Positions 1 through 9,035 are shown, counted from the first letter of the stretch. The stretch is DNA of 64,000 nt from CAVQBP01 sp963740945 (GCA_963740945.1 CAVUGE010000017.1:124001-188000); one strand, 5' to 3'. Numbers and translations are program-made. The notes: generated by a model from the letters alone, not told the origin.

Positions 1-2196
1 TTTGCCAATGAATGATCCCTCTCCGAACACGTCCTGGTAAACATCGGAGACGGTACGGGTGTACGGATCGATTCCGGGCTGACTTCCGTACAGACGCGCA
101 TAACGTGAACGGTTCGTTCCCGGAAGGCTCACTGCAACGCGCGGCTGCAAAATGGCGTACCCCTCAATTACACGCTGTTTCCCTTCTGCAAAATGTGCGC
201 GATTCAGCGGGTGAGTCATGGCACCAACTAACTGATATGCTGCTTCGCGAGGTAGTTGTGTATCTGCATCAAGAGTAATTATATATTTCACATTCGATAA
301 AACCTCAGTCTTGCCGATAACTAGTGAGAAACGATTTTTCGATCCGCCGCGCAGTAAAGAATTCAATTCTTCAAGCTTACCCCTCTTTCTTTCGTAACCC
401 ATCCACATCCGCTCTCCAGGATTCCATAGCCTTGGACGATGGAAAAGGAAGAAAGTATCACTATGCAAACCCTTGTATTTATCGTTAAGCTCTTCAATTT
501 TCTTTCGCGCCAGTAGCAGAAGCGGTTCATCTTCAGGCAGGGTTTCTTTATCTGAGTCTTGAAAATCAGTCACAAGGCTAAAGTGCAGGTTTTCGTCTCT
601 GTTTGCGAGATACCGTACTTCAAGGGCCTCGATTAATTCTTTGATGTTTTGAGTATTCATTAACATCGCCGGGATTACCACAAGAGTACGTGATTCCGGT
701 GGTATTCCTTCGGAGAAATCCATTCTCGGTAATGGCTGGGGCGTTGCCAGTAATGTCGACAGCCAGTTTACCAGAGCAACCGCTAGCTGACTTGCACATA
801 AAACAAAAAGGATTCCTATAAGTCCGAGCGGCCAGCCATGTAATCCCCCGGTATAAGCTTTGTCAAGTAATCCGGCAGTAAAGATAACCGTCATCAGAAT
901 AATAGAGCCGGTGTAAATCAATAAAGGAACTCGGGCGCTCAATTTTCTGAGAGCCTCGAAAGCAGAAAAGTGTAACTTTGCTTGAGCTTCGAGCTGTTTC
1001 AAACCATTATCGATTAGATAAAATCCGACATGTATTGTTCTATCTCCACTGCCATTTATAACTGCGCTTTCTTGTGCCAGGCTGATTGCTCTTTGTGCAA
1101 CCTCTTCTTCTGATAGATCACTTCTCTTCGCGATATTCTCTATTACATGACGATAGCGGTCACGTGTTGTAAAATCCATTTTACAATAGAATCCGCCCGG
1201 ATCTTTACTCAATATCTGTTCGACAGAACTCATAGTCTCAACAAATTTGCGCCAATCCATCGATTCCAGGAATCGAAGACTACCGATACTGTTGCTGATA
1301 GAAACCTGATCGGCGGCCTGCTGCTGGTTACCCGATTGTACTAATTTTTCAATTGTCAAGCCCGATTCGGAAAGCCGCTGTTCAATCCATGTTAAAGGTG
1401 ATACAAGTGTGTGACTTAAACCCTGCAGTCTGCGTGCAAATTCCGAAACGAACGGCGTGGTCATTGGCGGGCTTGTGCGCGCCATATCCGCGATTACCAG
1501 AATTAGGCTCTTCGGATCTTTCTCGACGACTTCGATCATCTTATCCGCCCAGGTATCTGCCAAATCTCTGTCAATCCTTCCTGCGGCGACACTTACGGCA
1601 ACACGGCGGAGGTTCTCAATTAACGCCAACCGCAGCATTGTAGGGATTGCCCACAGTTCTCCTAATTTTAAGGTTGAGATAGTCTGGTAGGATGCAACGA
1701 AACGAGTGAGATTTTCCGGATCCACCCGGCCGTCGCCATGTGAAATAACTTCCTGCGCTATGTCATAAACACGCGGAAGGCCTTTCGAAGGTCCATTCAG
1801 CAGGCGGGGTAGTTCTCGGTTATATCCTTTTGGTAAATGCCTCTTACCCGTCCTTATCTGCTCTTCAACCAAATAAAAGTTATCAAGCAGCCATTCACCA
1901 GCAGGTGTAATCTGATGTTTTGACTTAATTGTTTCAGTCAATAAATTATGAACCTCAAACAGGGCGACTTCATTCTCAGCCAACCGAGTAAGTAAGTACT
2001 GATCCCGAGTACGTTGTCGACCCAATGTGTGTAAGCTTGCTAGAGTCTTGCCGTGTTGTTCCATCTGGTCGGCGCTGTATAACTCTGAGCGCAGAGGAGG
2101 GGGGTCGTTATCTAATTTTTTTGTAAGAAAATTATCACTAAGCTGAATCTTTAAACGGGATAAAGATTCATTTATTTTCGGGTTGATTATATTCAT
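1..2196 (-). CDS. ndvB: Cyclic beta-1,2-glucan synthase (NdvB/ChvB-like), C-terminal part beyond window
   Basis: The frame is open from an ATG at 2196 to base 1, giving 732 residues, so the start is complete and the 3' end is cut by the window edge. A long soluble N-terminal region comes first, then two membrane segments near residues 424-475, then a family-2-like glycosyltransferase domain with the DAD motif (YIITLDADTQLP, about residue 640) and QPRVAVSLPGTNRSRYARL. This order matches the N-terminal half of GT84 cyclic beta-1,2-glucan synthases, which polymerise UDP-glucose at the inner membrane and export a periplasmic osmoregulatory glucan. The missing part should carry the GH94-like phosphorylase domain. 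A boxed promoter lies about 200 bp upstream. The assignment is by motif recognition. Confidence 0.85.
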   Translation of the reverse strand, partial: MNIINPKINESLSRLKIQLSDNFLTKKLDNDPPPLRSELYSADQMEQHGKTLASLHTLGRQRTRDQYLLTRLAENEVALFEVHNLLTETIKSKHQITPAGEWLLDNFYLVEEQIRTGKRHLPKGYNRELPRLLNGPSKGLPRVYDIAQEVISHGDGRVDPENLTRFVASYQTISTLKLGELWAIPTMLRLALIENLRRVAVSVAAGRIDRDLADTWADKMIEVVEKDPKSLILVIADMARTSPPMTTPFVSEFARRLQGLSHTLVSPLTWIEQRLSESGLTIEKLVQSGNQQQAADQVSISNSIGSLRFLESMDWRKFVETMSSVEQILSKDPGGFYCKMDFTTRDRYRHVIENIAKRSDLSEEEVAQRAISLAQESAVINGSGDRTIHVGFYLIDNGLKQLEAQAKLHFSAFEALRKLSARVPLLIYTGSIILMTVIFTAGLLDKAYTGGLHGWPLGLIGILFVLCASQLAVALVNWLSTLLATPQPLPRMDFSEGIPPESRTLVVIPAMLMNTQNIKELIEALEVRYLANRDENLHFSLVTDFQDSDKETLPEDEPLLLLARKKIEELNDKYKGLHSDTFFLFHRPRLWNPGERMWMGYERKRGKLEELNSLLRGGSKNRFSLVIGKTEVLSNVKYIITLDADTQLPREAAYQLVGAMTHPLNRAHFAEGKQRVIEGYAILQPRVAVSLPGTNRSRYARLYGSQPGIDPYTRTVSDVYQDVFGEGSFIGK

Positions 2197-2393
2197 GGTC
2201 TTCCAATGGTGATGGGAGATGGAATTCCAATGTACTTAGTTTTAATCTGAACATACACAATATTATATAGCATAATGTATAGCACTCCAAAGTGCAAGTT
2301 TAAACTCAAGTAAAAAATAAAAAAAATAATTTAACACTAGAACAAAATTTAAGTGCCAATACCATAAAAAGACTAATGTTAAATCTCAACTGT

Positions 2394-2462
2394 AAACTAC
2401 AAAAGTTGTTTTGTAATTAAATCGTACAAAGGAATGAAAAAGGAACTACATCTTTCGGGTGA
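2394..2462 (-). promoter_or_regulatory. Boxed promoter copy 1, upstream of ndvB
   Basis: Read on the minus strand: GATGTAGTTCCTTTTTCATTCCTTTG, then TACGA, a -33-like TTTAAT, 16 bp, and TAGTTT. This is the most divergent spacing of the eight copies. It sits about 200 bp before the ndvB start. Confidence 0.6.
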
Positions 2463-2510
2463 GTTAAAATTTTAATATAATCCTTATTAGAACATTGGGT
2501 TATTTGCATG

Positions 2511-2543
2511 AATAAAAGAAGCGGCATTAACTTTGCCGCTTCT
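2511..2543 (-). terminator. Rho-independent terminator of the OmpA gene
   Basis: A perfect 10-bp inverted repeat (AGAAGCGGCA / TGCCGCTTCT, 7-nt loop) lies 25 bp beyond the OmpA stop. On the minus strand it is followed by a T-rich run (TTTTATT), the classical intrinsic terminator layout. Confidence 0.85.
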
Positions 2544-2567
2544 ATAAAATTTATAACTTTATAAGAT

Positions 2568-3977
2568 CTACTTGTTATCTTTTGAGAGTAATTTTATCTC
2601 AACTCTCCTGTTCATAGATCTTCCTTCAGCTGTTTCGTTTGTAGCGATTGGATTTTCTTTACCATATCCTACTATTTTTAGATTATTTCTTTCAACGCCT
2701 TTGTTTACAAGGTAATCTACAACGGATTGAGCTCTTTGTTTTGAAAGCTTTATGTTATATTTAGCCGAACCGATTCCATCGGTATATCCTCCGACTTCCC
2801 ATTTGTATTCGGGATGCTGCTTCATGGTACTAATTAGGCTATCAAGAACAGTATATGCATTAGGTAGTAATGTTGACTTATTAAATTCAAAATTGGTGTC
2901 GCCGCTAAGAACTAATGATTTAATTTCCGTAGGTTGTTTAACAACTACAGTATCTTTCTTAATAGGACATCCTTCAGAATCTACCTGGGTACCCTTTGGG
3001 GTGTTAGGACATTTATCGAGATAATCCGGAACACCGTCACCATCAGAATCGAGCGGGCATCCGTTTACATCTACTTTAACTCCTGCAAGTGTACCGGAAC
3101 ATTTATCGAGATAATCCGGAACACCGTCGCCGTCTGAATCAAGCGGGCATCCGTTTGCATCTACTTTAACTCCTGCAAGTGTGCCGGAACATTTATCGAG
3201 ATAATCCGGAACACCGTCACCATCAGAATCGAGCGGGCATCCGTCTTTATCTACTTTAACTCCTTTCGGAGTGTTTGGGCAAACATCCCTGGAATCTGGA
3301 ACACCATCGCCGTCGGAATCTTTATCCCTGCCAAAGTAATAAGATAGACCTGCAGAAGCTGTATATAACAAATCATTATTGGAACCGGCTTTTATATCAT
3401 CTAGATAGTCTTTGCTTCCAACAATTAATCCAACGTTTACATTAGCACTTATATTTTTCGATACCATAATTCGAACACCTGCATCACCGTTATAAGTTAA
3501 CATATGGTTAACATAAGCATCTCCTGCATAATTCGGCAAACTATTTCCGTGGGCATCCTTAGGATGAAACCAAAGGTTAGAAACACTAAATGCCAGCCAT
3601 GGGTATACAGCATCATCAATTGAAAGGGTATAAAATATTCCGCCACCCAATAAATTAATATTTGTTGAAAATTCATTTGTTGGATTTCCTGATCTTGGAA
3701 GGGGTGATTTCCCGGAAACGAATCCTGTCTGTCCAAAGATTCTTAACCCGATATTTCCCTGGCTTGTAGAAGGTAAATAATACTCTGCGGAGGCTTTACC
3801 GGTGTAGTTAATTTTATTAGTGCTATAATCGGTAAATCCCAAAGTTACTCCACCTTCTGCAGTAATACTGAATACATTTGACATAGAGTTTTGCTTCGGG
3901 GTTTTAACCGGATCTTGCGCCCAATTAAACTGGGCAAAACTCATAATTATTAGTGATATCAAAGTAAATAGTTTCAT
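2568..3977 (-). CDS. OmpA-family outer membrane protein with thrombospondin type-3 repeats
   Basis: 469 residues. A hydrophobic signal peptide (about 1-20, cleaved near FNWA-QD) is followed by a beta-barrel-like region (about 30-215), four calcium-binding-type DSDGDGVPD repeats (about 220-345), and a C-terminal OmpA peptidoglycan-binding domain ending in NRRVEIKL. The protein should anchor the outer membrane to the cell wall, as OprF-like proteins of Bacteroidota do. It is monocistronic: its own boxed promoter lies 50 bp upstream and a strong terminator follows. The repeats are nearly identical at DNA level. Confidence 0.93.
   Translation of the reverse strand: MKLFTLISLIIMSFAQFNWAQDPVKTPKQNSMSNVFSITAEGGVTLGFTDYSTNKINYTGKASAEYYLPSTSQGNIGLRIFGQTGFVSGKSPLPRSGNPTNEFSTNINLLGGGIFYTLSIDDAVYPWLAFSVSNLWFHPKDAHGNSLPNYAGDAYVNHMLTYNGDAGVRIMVSKNISANVNVGLIVGSKDYLDDIKAGSNNDLLYTASAGLSYYFGRDKDSDGDGVPDSRDVCPNTPKGVKVDKDGCPLDSDGDGVPDYLDKCSGTLAGVKVDANGCPLDSDGDGVPDYLDKCSGTLAGVKVDVNGCPLDSDGDGVPDYLDKCPNTPKGTQVDSEGCPIKKDTVVVKQPTEIKSLVLSGDTNFEFNKSTLLPNAYTVLDSLISTMKQHPEYKWEVGGYTDGIGSAKYNIKLSKQRAQSVVDYLVNKGVERNNLKIVGYGKENPIATNETAEGRSMNRRVEIKLLSKDNK
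3009..3278 (-). repeat. Three 90-bp coding tandem repeats in the OmpA gene
   Basis: The string acatttatcgagataatcc recurs at 3009, 3099 and 3189, exactly 90 bp apart. It encodes thrombospondin type-3 calcium-binding units. The near identity suggests recent unit duplication and possible copy-number variation. Confidence 0.85.
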
Positions 3978-4030
3978 TTAAATCTCCTTATTTTTATGAA
4001 ATTGACAAAGTTACTTTTGTATACATACTG

Positions 4031-4080
4031 CAAAATACAAGGATGCTCCTTCTACATCAATCGGTCAAAAGGATGAAAAA
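4031..4080 (-). promoter_or_regulatory. Boxed promoter copy 2 (half box), upstream of OmpA gene
   Basis: On the minus strand only the proximal half-site TTTTTCATCCTTTTG is conserved; the distal half has diverged. It is followed by ACCGA, TTGATG, a 17-bp spacer and TATTTTG, a good Bacteroidota-type -33/-7 pair. The start codon is about 50 bp further on. Confidence 0.7.
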
Positions 4081-4174
4081 ATAGTTAATTCCACTGGTCG
4101 AATATAATTGTTTTTGAGAATAGCCCTAAGAACATTATCAGCTGCTAATTAATTAATTAAAAATCAATCATTCA

Positions 4175-5203
4175 CTAATTTGTAAGGATAACCTTGAGAG
4201 CTTTTTCTTTTGCAGCATTTCCAAAAGTATCGTATGCTCTCATTATCTCATTCAGGGCAAACCGATGGGTGATTAACTTTCCCGGTTGTAGTTTTCCGGA
4301 TAGAACAGTCTTCAACAGCATTGGTGTGGTTACTGTATCAACTAGACGGGTTGTAATAGTGATGTTGCTTGACCATAGCTTCTCAAGATGCAGTTCAACA
4401 CTTTTTCCATGTACACCTACGTTTGCTATATGTCCGCCTGCTGCGATTATTGATTGACAGATATCGAACGTAGCAGATACACCCACAGCTTCGATAGCAA
4501 CATCAACGCCCTTTCCATTTGTCAGTTTCATGATCTCCTCAACAGCATTTTTAGCAACAAGCTTAGTTGCACCAAATGTTTTAGAAATGTTCAGCCTATT
4601 CTCATCTAAATCAACCATAATAATCCCAGAGGGAGAATAGAATTGTGCTGTCAGCAGGGTCGCAAGTCCAATTGGTCCTGCACCAACAATTGCAACCGTA
4701 TCACCCGGTTTTATTTGTCCCTTAAGAACTCCGCATTCAAATCCAGTTGGCAAAATATCGCTCAACATTACAATAGCTTCTTCATCCGTGCCGGTCGGTA
4801 TAAAATGAAGACTGGTTTCGGCATGAGGTATTCTAACATATTCTGCTTGTGTTCCATTAATCAAATGACCAAGAATCCAACCGCCGGTTTCGCAATGCGA
4901 ATACATTCCTTTCTTGCACGCCTCACAAATTCCGCAGGAGGTAATACAAGAAATCAGAACTTTATTACCAACTTTAAAATTCGAAACACCCGGTCCAACT
5001 TCTTCAACAACTCCAACTCCTTCGTGCCCAAGAATGAGTCCATCAATCACTTCAGGAACATCTCCTTTCATGATATGGAGATCAGTTCCGCATATAGTTG
5101 TTTTTGTTATTCTGATAATTGCGTCCGTAGGATTTTTAATTGTAGGTTTTGGCTTTTCTTCCCAACTACGTTTGCCAGGCCCGTGATATACTAATGCTTT
5201 CAT
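4175..5203 (-). CDS. Zinc-dependent alcohol dehydrogenase (MDR family)
   Basis: 342 residues, normal length for the medium-chain dehydrogenase family. The catalytic zinc site is visible (CGTDLHIMKGD, then GHEGVGVVEEVG), as is the structural zinc lobe (CGICEACKKGMYSHC) and the Rossmann motif GAGPIGLATL. It should oxidise or reduce a short-chain alcohol/aldehyde with NAD(P); the substrate cannot be read from sequence. It lies about 110 bp downstream of bfr in the same direction, so it may belong to the unit led by the boxed promoter at 6203-6270. In a phosphoketolase/acetate context it could dispose of reducing power as ethanol (inference). Confidence 0.9.
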   Translation of the reverse strand: MKALVYHGPGKRSWEEKPKPTIKNPTDAIIRITKTTICGTDLHIMKGDVPEVIDGLILGHEGVGVVEEVGPGVSNFKVGNKVLISCITSCGICEACKKGMYSHCETGGWILGHLINGTQAEYVRIPHAETSLHFIPTGTDEEAIVMLSDILPTGFECGVLKGQIKPGDTVAIVGAGPIGLATLLTAQFYSPSGIIMVDLDENRLNISKTFGATKLVAKNAVEEIMKLTNGKGVDVAIEAVGVSATFDICQSIIAAGGHIANVGVHGKSVELHLEKLWSSNITITTRLVDTVTTPMLLKTVLSGKLQPGKLITHRFALNEIMRAYDTFGNAAKEKALKVILTN

Positions 5204-5311
5204 AGGCTCCTCTTTTTATGAACCGTTATTGTTCAAACCATTTTAGCATTTCCTTATCATTTCTGTAGCTAAGGCAATGCAGATTTTTTCTTAGGTTATA
5301 ATATATTTAAA

Positions 5312-5797
5312 TCAACTTATCACACCATCAGCTTGATTAGTTAAATAATTTTCGATTCCCATTTGTTCAACCTGTGCCTGCTGCATTTCAGCCCAATCAA
5401 CATGCCCTTCTTCCATTTTAAGTATCTTTGTCAGCAAATCAACGGTGCCTTGATCATCGGCTTCACGGGCTAGTTTGATTGCATCGTTATAAGTGCGTAC
5501 AGCGTCATGTTCATCGTTATTATCGTTATTGATCATTTCTAACACAGTTTTACCAATCTTTATATTATTAAGTTTGGATACCGTTGGTGATCCATCCAAA
5601 AAAATGATTCTCTCAATAAGCCATTCGGCATGGTGCATTTCATCCATTGCCTGTTTTCTTATTGCCTGGTGAAGCTTACCATAGCCCCAGTTATCGCACA
5701 TTTCAGAATGTACCATATATTGGTTAATGGCAGTAAGCTCATCAGCTAATTGTTTGTTAAGAACTATGATTAATTTTTCGTTGCCTTTCATTTTCAT
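5312..5797 (-). CDS. bfr: Bacterioferritin
   Basis: 161 residues, typical for the family. Ferroxidase-type helices show LADELTAINQYMVHSEM near the start, MDEMHHAEWLIERI (with the Met expected to ligate haem at the dimer interface) and MEEGHVDWAEMQ. Bfr stores iron as a ferric mineral in a 24-mer and detoxifies Fe2+/peroxide. It follows the small membrane protein gene at 5833-6060 by 35 bp. Two decayed copies of this gene exist in the window (29930-30090 and 40561-40800), the first again beside a relative of the same small membrane protein. Confidence 0.92.
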   Translation of the reverse strand: MKMKGNEKLIIVLNKQLADELTAINQYMVHSEMCDNWGYGKLHQAIRKQAMDEMHHAEWLIERIIFLDGSPTVSKLNNIKIGKTVLEMINNDNNDEHDAVRTYNDAIKLAREADDQGTVDLLTKILKMEEGHVDWAEMQQAQVEQMGIENYLTNQADGVIS

Positions 5798-5832
5798 TCT
5801 CCGTAATATTATTATTATGAATATTAACCTGA

Positions 5833-6060
5833 TTAAATTTTCTTTTTAAAGTGCAGCCAACTGAGAGCAATACCAAATACGATAGTAACTAGAGTAAGAA
5901 ACCATAACCAACTATTAATTCCCATCCAGCCGTTTTCATTCACCTTTCCATTCATCCCGCCACCCATCATTATCCCGCTGTCGAAGTATAAAAAAAACGC
6001 GATTAAGGCCACAAACACAAAGATTAAAAATTTATTGTTTATCGTTTTCATTTGTTTCAC
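5833..6060 (-). CDS. Small membrane protein, two TM segments, GGMNGK motif
   Basis: 75 residues: an N-terminal membrane helix (about 11-26), a Gly/Met-rich loop with MMGGGMNGKVNENGWMG, and a second helix (about 50-68) with a basic tail. No named family is recognised. Relatives lie at 14014-14253 (79 residues, same layout) and 30093-30224 (43 residues, first half only). Two of the three head operons served by the dispersed box, and the third is inside one, which points to an envelope role in the shared stress response (inference). Confidence 0.75.
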   Translation of the reverse strand: MKQMKTINNKFLIFVFVALIAFFLYFDSGIMMGGGMNGKVNENGWMGINSWLWFLTLVTIVFGIALSWLHFKKKI

Positions 6061-6202
6061 CTAATTAAGTATTATGAGTTAGATTTTATTTATGGAGCTA
6101 AATTCTACTTGCTTCATATTTTATATCTGAACTTAGAATCCAAGTTTTTTATGCTTGCGATTTATGACTTCAGATATATGCAAAAAAGGTTTATACTTCA
6201 TA

Positions 6203-6270
6203 AAAATATGAAGAGCTCTGTCTTAATTCAATCGAGCAAAGGGATGAAAAAGGAACTACATCTGTTGGAT
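6203..6270 (-). promoter_or_regulatory. Boxed promoter copy 3, upstream of small membrane protein/bfr
   Basis: Minus strand: AGATGTAGTTCC-TTTTTCATCCCTTTG, CTCGA, TTGAAT, 17 bp, TATTTT. The region between the box and the start codon is related to those of copies 5 and 6 (shared TTGAATTAAGAC). Confidence 0.75.
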
Positions 6271-6440
6271 GGAACTGGCACGTAAACTTGCTAAACAACC
6301 ATGGAGAAAATTCGCTTAAGCCGGTCTTTTGTATGTTGTATTTTGCATACCGGTTGAAAAACATGGATGTAATTTCATCTGCTAATTTCAATTTGATTTT
6401 CAAAGGGCGAGAGTTTTCAGCTGATTTTGTTTTTCTTCCT

Positions 6441-6695
6441 TTAACATAATATCTCCCAATTATCAACTAAGTCAGATGCTGAAATTATTTTTTGCAATTC
6501 TTCTTTACTTAAGTCAAACTTAATTTTAAGTTTATCCCATATTGTGCCATCTTTCGCTTCGTCATAGCTTAAATCATTTTCAGTTAAAATTGGATATCTA
6601 TTCCTAAGTTTAGCCTTTTGGATATACCAATTTTCTACCATTGAATGGGTAGAAGTTAAGAATTGCTTAACTATCGTACCTTTCCCAAGTGTCAT
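6441..6695 (-). CDS. CsbD-like small protein (divergent)
   Basis: 84 residues. The central part (WYIQKAKLRNRYPILTENDL ... LSKEELQKII) follows the CsbD pattern of the intact 61-residue protein at 30808-30993 (KGNWNEAAGKLKQQF, LTDDDLLYKKGKEEELLGRL). It has extra N- and C-terminal residues. CsbD proteins are abundant stress-induced soluble proteins of unknown mechanism. A boxed promoter lies about 40 bp upstream. The divergence makes the family call moderate. Confidence 0.65.
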   Translation of the reverse strand: MTLGKGTIVKQFLTSTHSMVENWYIQKAKLRNRYPILTENDLSYDEAKDGTIWDKLKIKFDLSKEELQKIISASDLVDNWEILC

Positions 6696-6732
6696 TTTTT
6701 AATCCTCTATTATTATGCAGTTCCTGCACGAG

Positions 6733-6800
6733 ATATTAAAAAGGAATAAGCTGCAATACGATAGTACAAAGAGATGAAAAAGGGATTACATCTTTTGGAT
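6733..6800 (-). promoter_or_regulatory. Boxed promoter copy 4, upstream of CsbD-like gene
   Basis: Minus strand: CCAAAAGATGTAATCCC-TTTTTCATCTCTTTG, TACTA, weak -33 TCGTAT, 17 bp, TAATAT. It is directly followed on the plus strand by the mscS tail fragment. Confidence 0.65.
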
Positions 6801-6823
6801 TAGTAGAAACCATTTCGGTTTAT

Positions 6824-6918
6824 ACATCGAAATACCTTTCCCGCAGAGAGATTTACATATTAAAAATACAGAATACTAGGTAAGTCAGCCAAAAATTAAA
6901 AAAGATTAATTATCTGTC
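6824..6918 (+). pseudogene. Duplicated 3'-end fragment of the MscS gene
   Basis: The stretch beginning acatcgaaatacctttcccg and continuing through aagtcagccaaaa matches the last ~30 codons plus stop region of the intact mscS gene (about 10031-10130) with a few substitutions. No upstream mscS sequence remains. It shows that this locus was duplicated and then deleted. Confidence 0.85.
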
Positions 6919-6925
6919 AAACTAA

Positions 6926-8185
6926 TTATCCGATGTTTTGAACCGTATTATTTAAGTTTAGCCGCTTTGCTGCTTTCTCAATTGTCAATCCTTGAACTAA
7001 AATGCTAAAAACAACACAAATATAAGTAACTATCATTAGTGTTTGTTTAGCTTCGCCGTTGGGCAACGAAAGCACCAGGGCTATAGAAAGCCCTCCTCGA
7101 AGCCCGCCCCATACAATTAGTTTAGCTTCATTGCTATTTATGTTTGTAAACTTGGGTAAAATTAATTTGGGTAGATAAACAATAATTACTCTTGAAAGTA
7201 AAACGATTAGAATAGTAAACAAGCCGATGAAAAAATAAGTTGTTTTAAAATCAATAACAACTAAAACAAACCCGATGCTGATAAACAGTATGGCGTTCAG
7301 AATTACGTCAATCAGTTCCCAAAATTTATGAACATACTCTAATGTAGTATTGCTCATAGATTTATTTTGTTTGTAGTTCCCTACCAATAAACCCATTATT
7401 ACCATTGCCAATGCACCCGATAAATGGAAATAAGATGATAAAGTATAGCCCAACATTACAAAGGCAATTGTGAGTAAAACTTCAGTTTCATAATTGTCGA
7501 TTGATTCTAAAAGTTTAAATAAAATATAGCCTAATAAAAGACCGAAAAATATACCTCCGCCTGCTTCTTGCAGAAATGAAATGCCAAAATGGGAAAAGTT
7601 GATCTTATCGTTTCCTAATTTTAAAGTCTCTAATAAAGCAATAAAGACTACAACACCAATGCCATCATTAAATAAAGATTCACCAATAATAGTTGACTCT
7701 ATTTTCTTTGACACATTTGCTTTGGTTAATATTCCTAAAACTGCAATAGGATCTGTCGGTGAAATAAGAGCTCCAAATATCAAACAATAAATAAAGCCAA
7801 TGTCTGCTGCCAGCAAATGGGATACTTCATAAAGCATAACTGCAATAATTATCGTAGATAGCATAACTCCGCCCACTGCAAAAAGGCTAATAGGTTTTAG
7901 CTGGCTTTTGATGTCCGGCCAATTTACATGTAAAGAGCCAGCGAAAAGTAAAAAGCCCAACATTATTTTAAGCATAATATTGCTGAGGTCGGTATGTTCA
8001 ATAATGCTTTTAATTTCCGAGTAGTGTCCAAAATCCCATAACCTGCTGCTCAAAACAACAAGTGAAAGTATAGTTGAAAGGAAAAACAAGCCTATTACGA
8101 AAGGCAATTTAATAACTCTATAGTTGATATATGCAAAAGCCGCAGAAAGGCTCATCAGAATTACTAGTAAGAGATAGCTATTCAT
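6926..8185 (-). CDS. Na+/H+ (cation:proton) antiporter, CPA1 family
   Basis: 419 residues with about 12 hydrophobic segments. CPA1 landmarks are visible: SPTDPIAVLGIL, GESLFNDGIGVVVF (the ND pair needed for Na+/H+ exchange) and GGLRGGLSIALVLSLP. It should expel Na+ or K+ in exchange for protons across the inner membrane and so control pH and salt balance. The C-terminus is short, without the long cytosolic tail of many CPA1 members. It sits among other ion-homeostasis genes (MscS, ClC). Confidence 0.9.
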   Translation of the reverse strand: MNSYLLLVILMSLSAAFAYINYRVIKLPFVIGLFFLSTILSLVVLSSRLWDFGHYSEIKSIIEHTDLSNIMLKIMLGFLLFAGSLHVNWPDIKSQLKPISLFAVGGVMLSTIIIAVMLYEVSHLLAADIGFIYCLIFGALISPTDPIAVLGILTKANVSKKIESTIIGESLFNDGIGVVVFIALLETLKLGNDKINFSHFGISFLQEAGGGIFFGLLLGYILFKLLESIDNYETEVLLTIAFVMLGYTLSSYFHLSGALAMVIMGLLVGNYKQNKSMSNTTLEYVHKFWELIDVILNAILFISIGFVLVVIDFKTTYFFIGLFTILIVLLSRVIIVYLPKLILPKFTNINSNEAKLIVWGGLRGGLSIALVLSLPNGEAKQTLMIVTYICVVFSILVQGLTIEKAAKRLNLNNTVQNIG

Positions 8186-8215
8186 TTGTATATAATTTAA
8201 ACTCGATCACTACTC

Positions 8216-8345
8216 ATCCTGAAACTCTCACTTGAGCAGGTCTTCGCAGTTTGTTGTTCCAGAAATCGCCGCGCTGCAATTCATCAACAACGGTTCTTGG
8301 TTCATCGCCTTCATATGTTGCCATCGAATCTTGTATGCCATTACA
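8216..8345 (-). other. Short unrecognised coding-like remnant
   Basis: On the minus strand a 38-codon open stretch ending in TGA reads like a protein tail (MATYEGDEPRTVVDEL, then GDFWNNKLRRPAQ). Its GC content is above that of the surroundings and there is no clear start or ribosome site. It is probably the C-terminal remnant of a lost gene; the family is not recognised. Confidence 0.4.
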
Positions 8346-8441
8346 TTTTCGTTATTTCCTGCCAGCCTACTACATGGACTTTATTAATGATCCTAAGCTC
8401 AGTGTGCCCTAGTTTATAGGGGCTCAATAGTTTCGCATTTT

Positions 8442-8828
8442 TCATTCTCCTTTATCCTCATCAAGGTCGTTATGGTCATCTCCCCCCAAACTGTAATAAT
8501 TATTTTCTTCGTCTTCGCTTCCAATATTTTCCTCATCATCATCCAATTCTGAACCGGGAACGTCCAGGTCGCTACCGGATTCATCTTCATTAAAATCTTT
8601 TTCGTTACTTTTCCCAGTTTTTTCATTTGGCACTTTACTTTTTGAAATATCCTCAGGATTTATACTCATCTCTTCTTTAGATTTATTGTATATATCTTCA
8701 TTTGCAGGATATATCGGGTATCCCGGAAGTACATTCTTATCTTCGTTAGCTGTGTGCTGAATAGCTGGTTTAGTATTTTCGTTTTTCTTTTTCATGTTAT
8801 TATTGCCTCTCTTGCTAAAATAATGCAT
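8442..8828 (-). CDS. Small acidic low-complexity protein, Bacteroidota-type
   Basis: 128 residues as an open frame; the better start is the internal Met at about residue 12 (MKKKNENTKP), preceded by an A/G-rich site. The protein is very acidic with LPGYPIYPANEDIY and LDVPGSELDDDEEN followed by GSEDEENNYYSLGGD. I recall similar short proteins in Bacteroidota genomes, without known function. It is probably disordered. A boxed promoter lies about 140 bp upstream, so it belongs with the stress-type small proteins of this region. Confidence 0.75.
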   Translation of the reverse strand: MHYFSKRGNNNMKKKNENTKPAIQHTANEDKNVLPGYPIYPANEDIYNKSKEEMSINPEDISKSKVPNEKTGKSNEKDFNEDESGSDLDVPGSELDDDEENIGSEDEENNYYSLGGDDHNDLDEDKGE

Positions 8829-8967
8829 TTTGAGTTAAATATTTATTTCCGTATCGAAATTCTGCTTGTATATTTTTTTTGAATTTTGTCTTGGAACTTA
8901 AAACTCAATTTTTTTATGCTTACGCCTGGTGGCTTACATATTTAGAAAGTCGATCTAAAAGTAGATT

Positions 8968-9035
8968 AAACTATGAAGAGGGCTGTCTTAATTCAATCGG
9001 GCAAAGGGATGAAAAAGGGATTACATCTTTTGGAC
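8968..9035 (-). promoter_or_regulatory. Boxed promoter copy 5, upstream of acidic protein
   Basis: Minus strand: CCAAAAGATGTAATCCC-TTTTTCATCCCTTTG, CCCGA, TTGAAT, 17 bp, TAGTTT. The box half-sites are inverted, so it could also act on the divergent mscS gene starting 175 bp away. Confidence 0.75.

Noticed and set aside
3009..3278. Regular 90-bp repeats as a possible CRISPR or satellite array
   Set aside because: They are in-frame coding repeats for calcium-binding units of the OmpA protein; there are no spacers.
6191..6466. 91-codon minus ORF overlapping boxed copy 3
   Set aside because: It runs through the box and promoter, has no recognisable domain, and overlaps the CsbD-like gene end.
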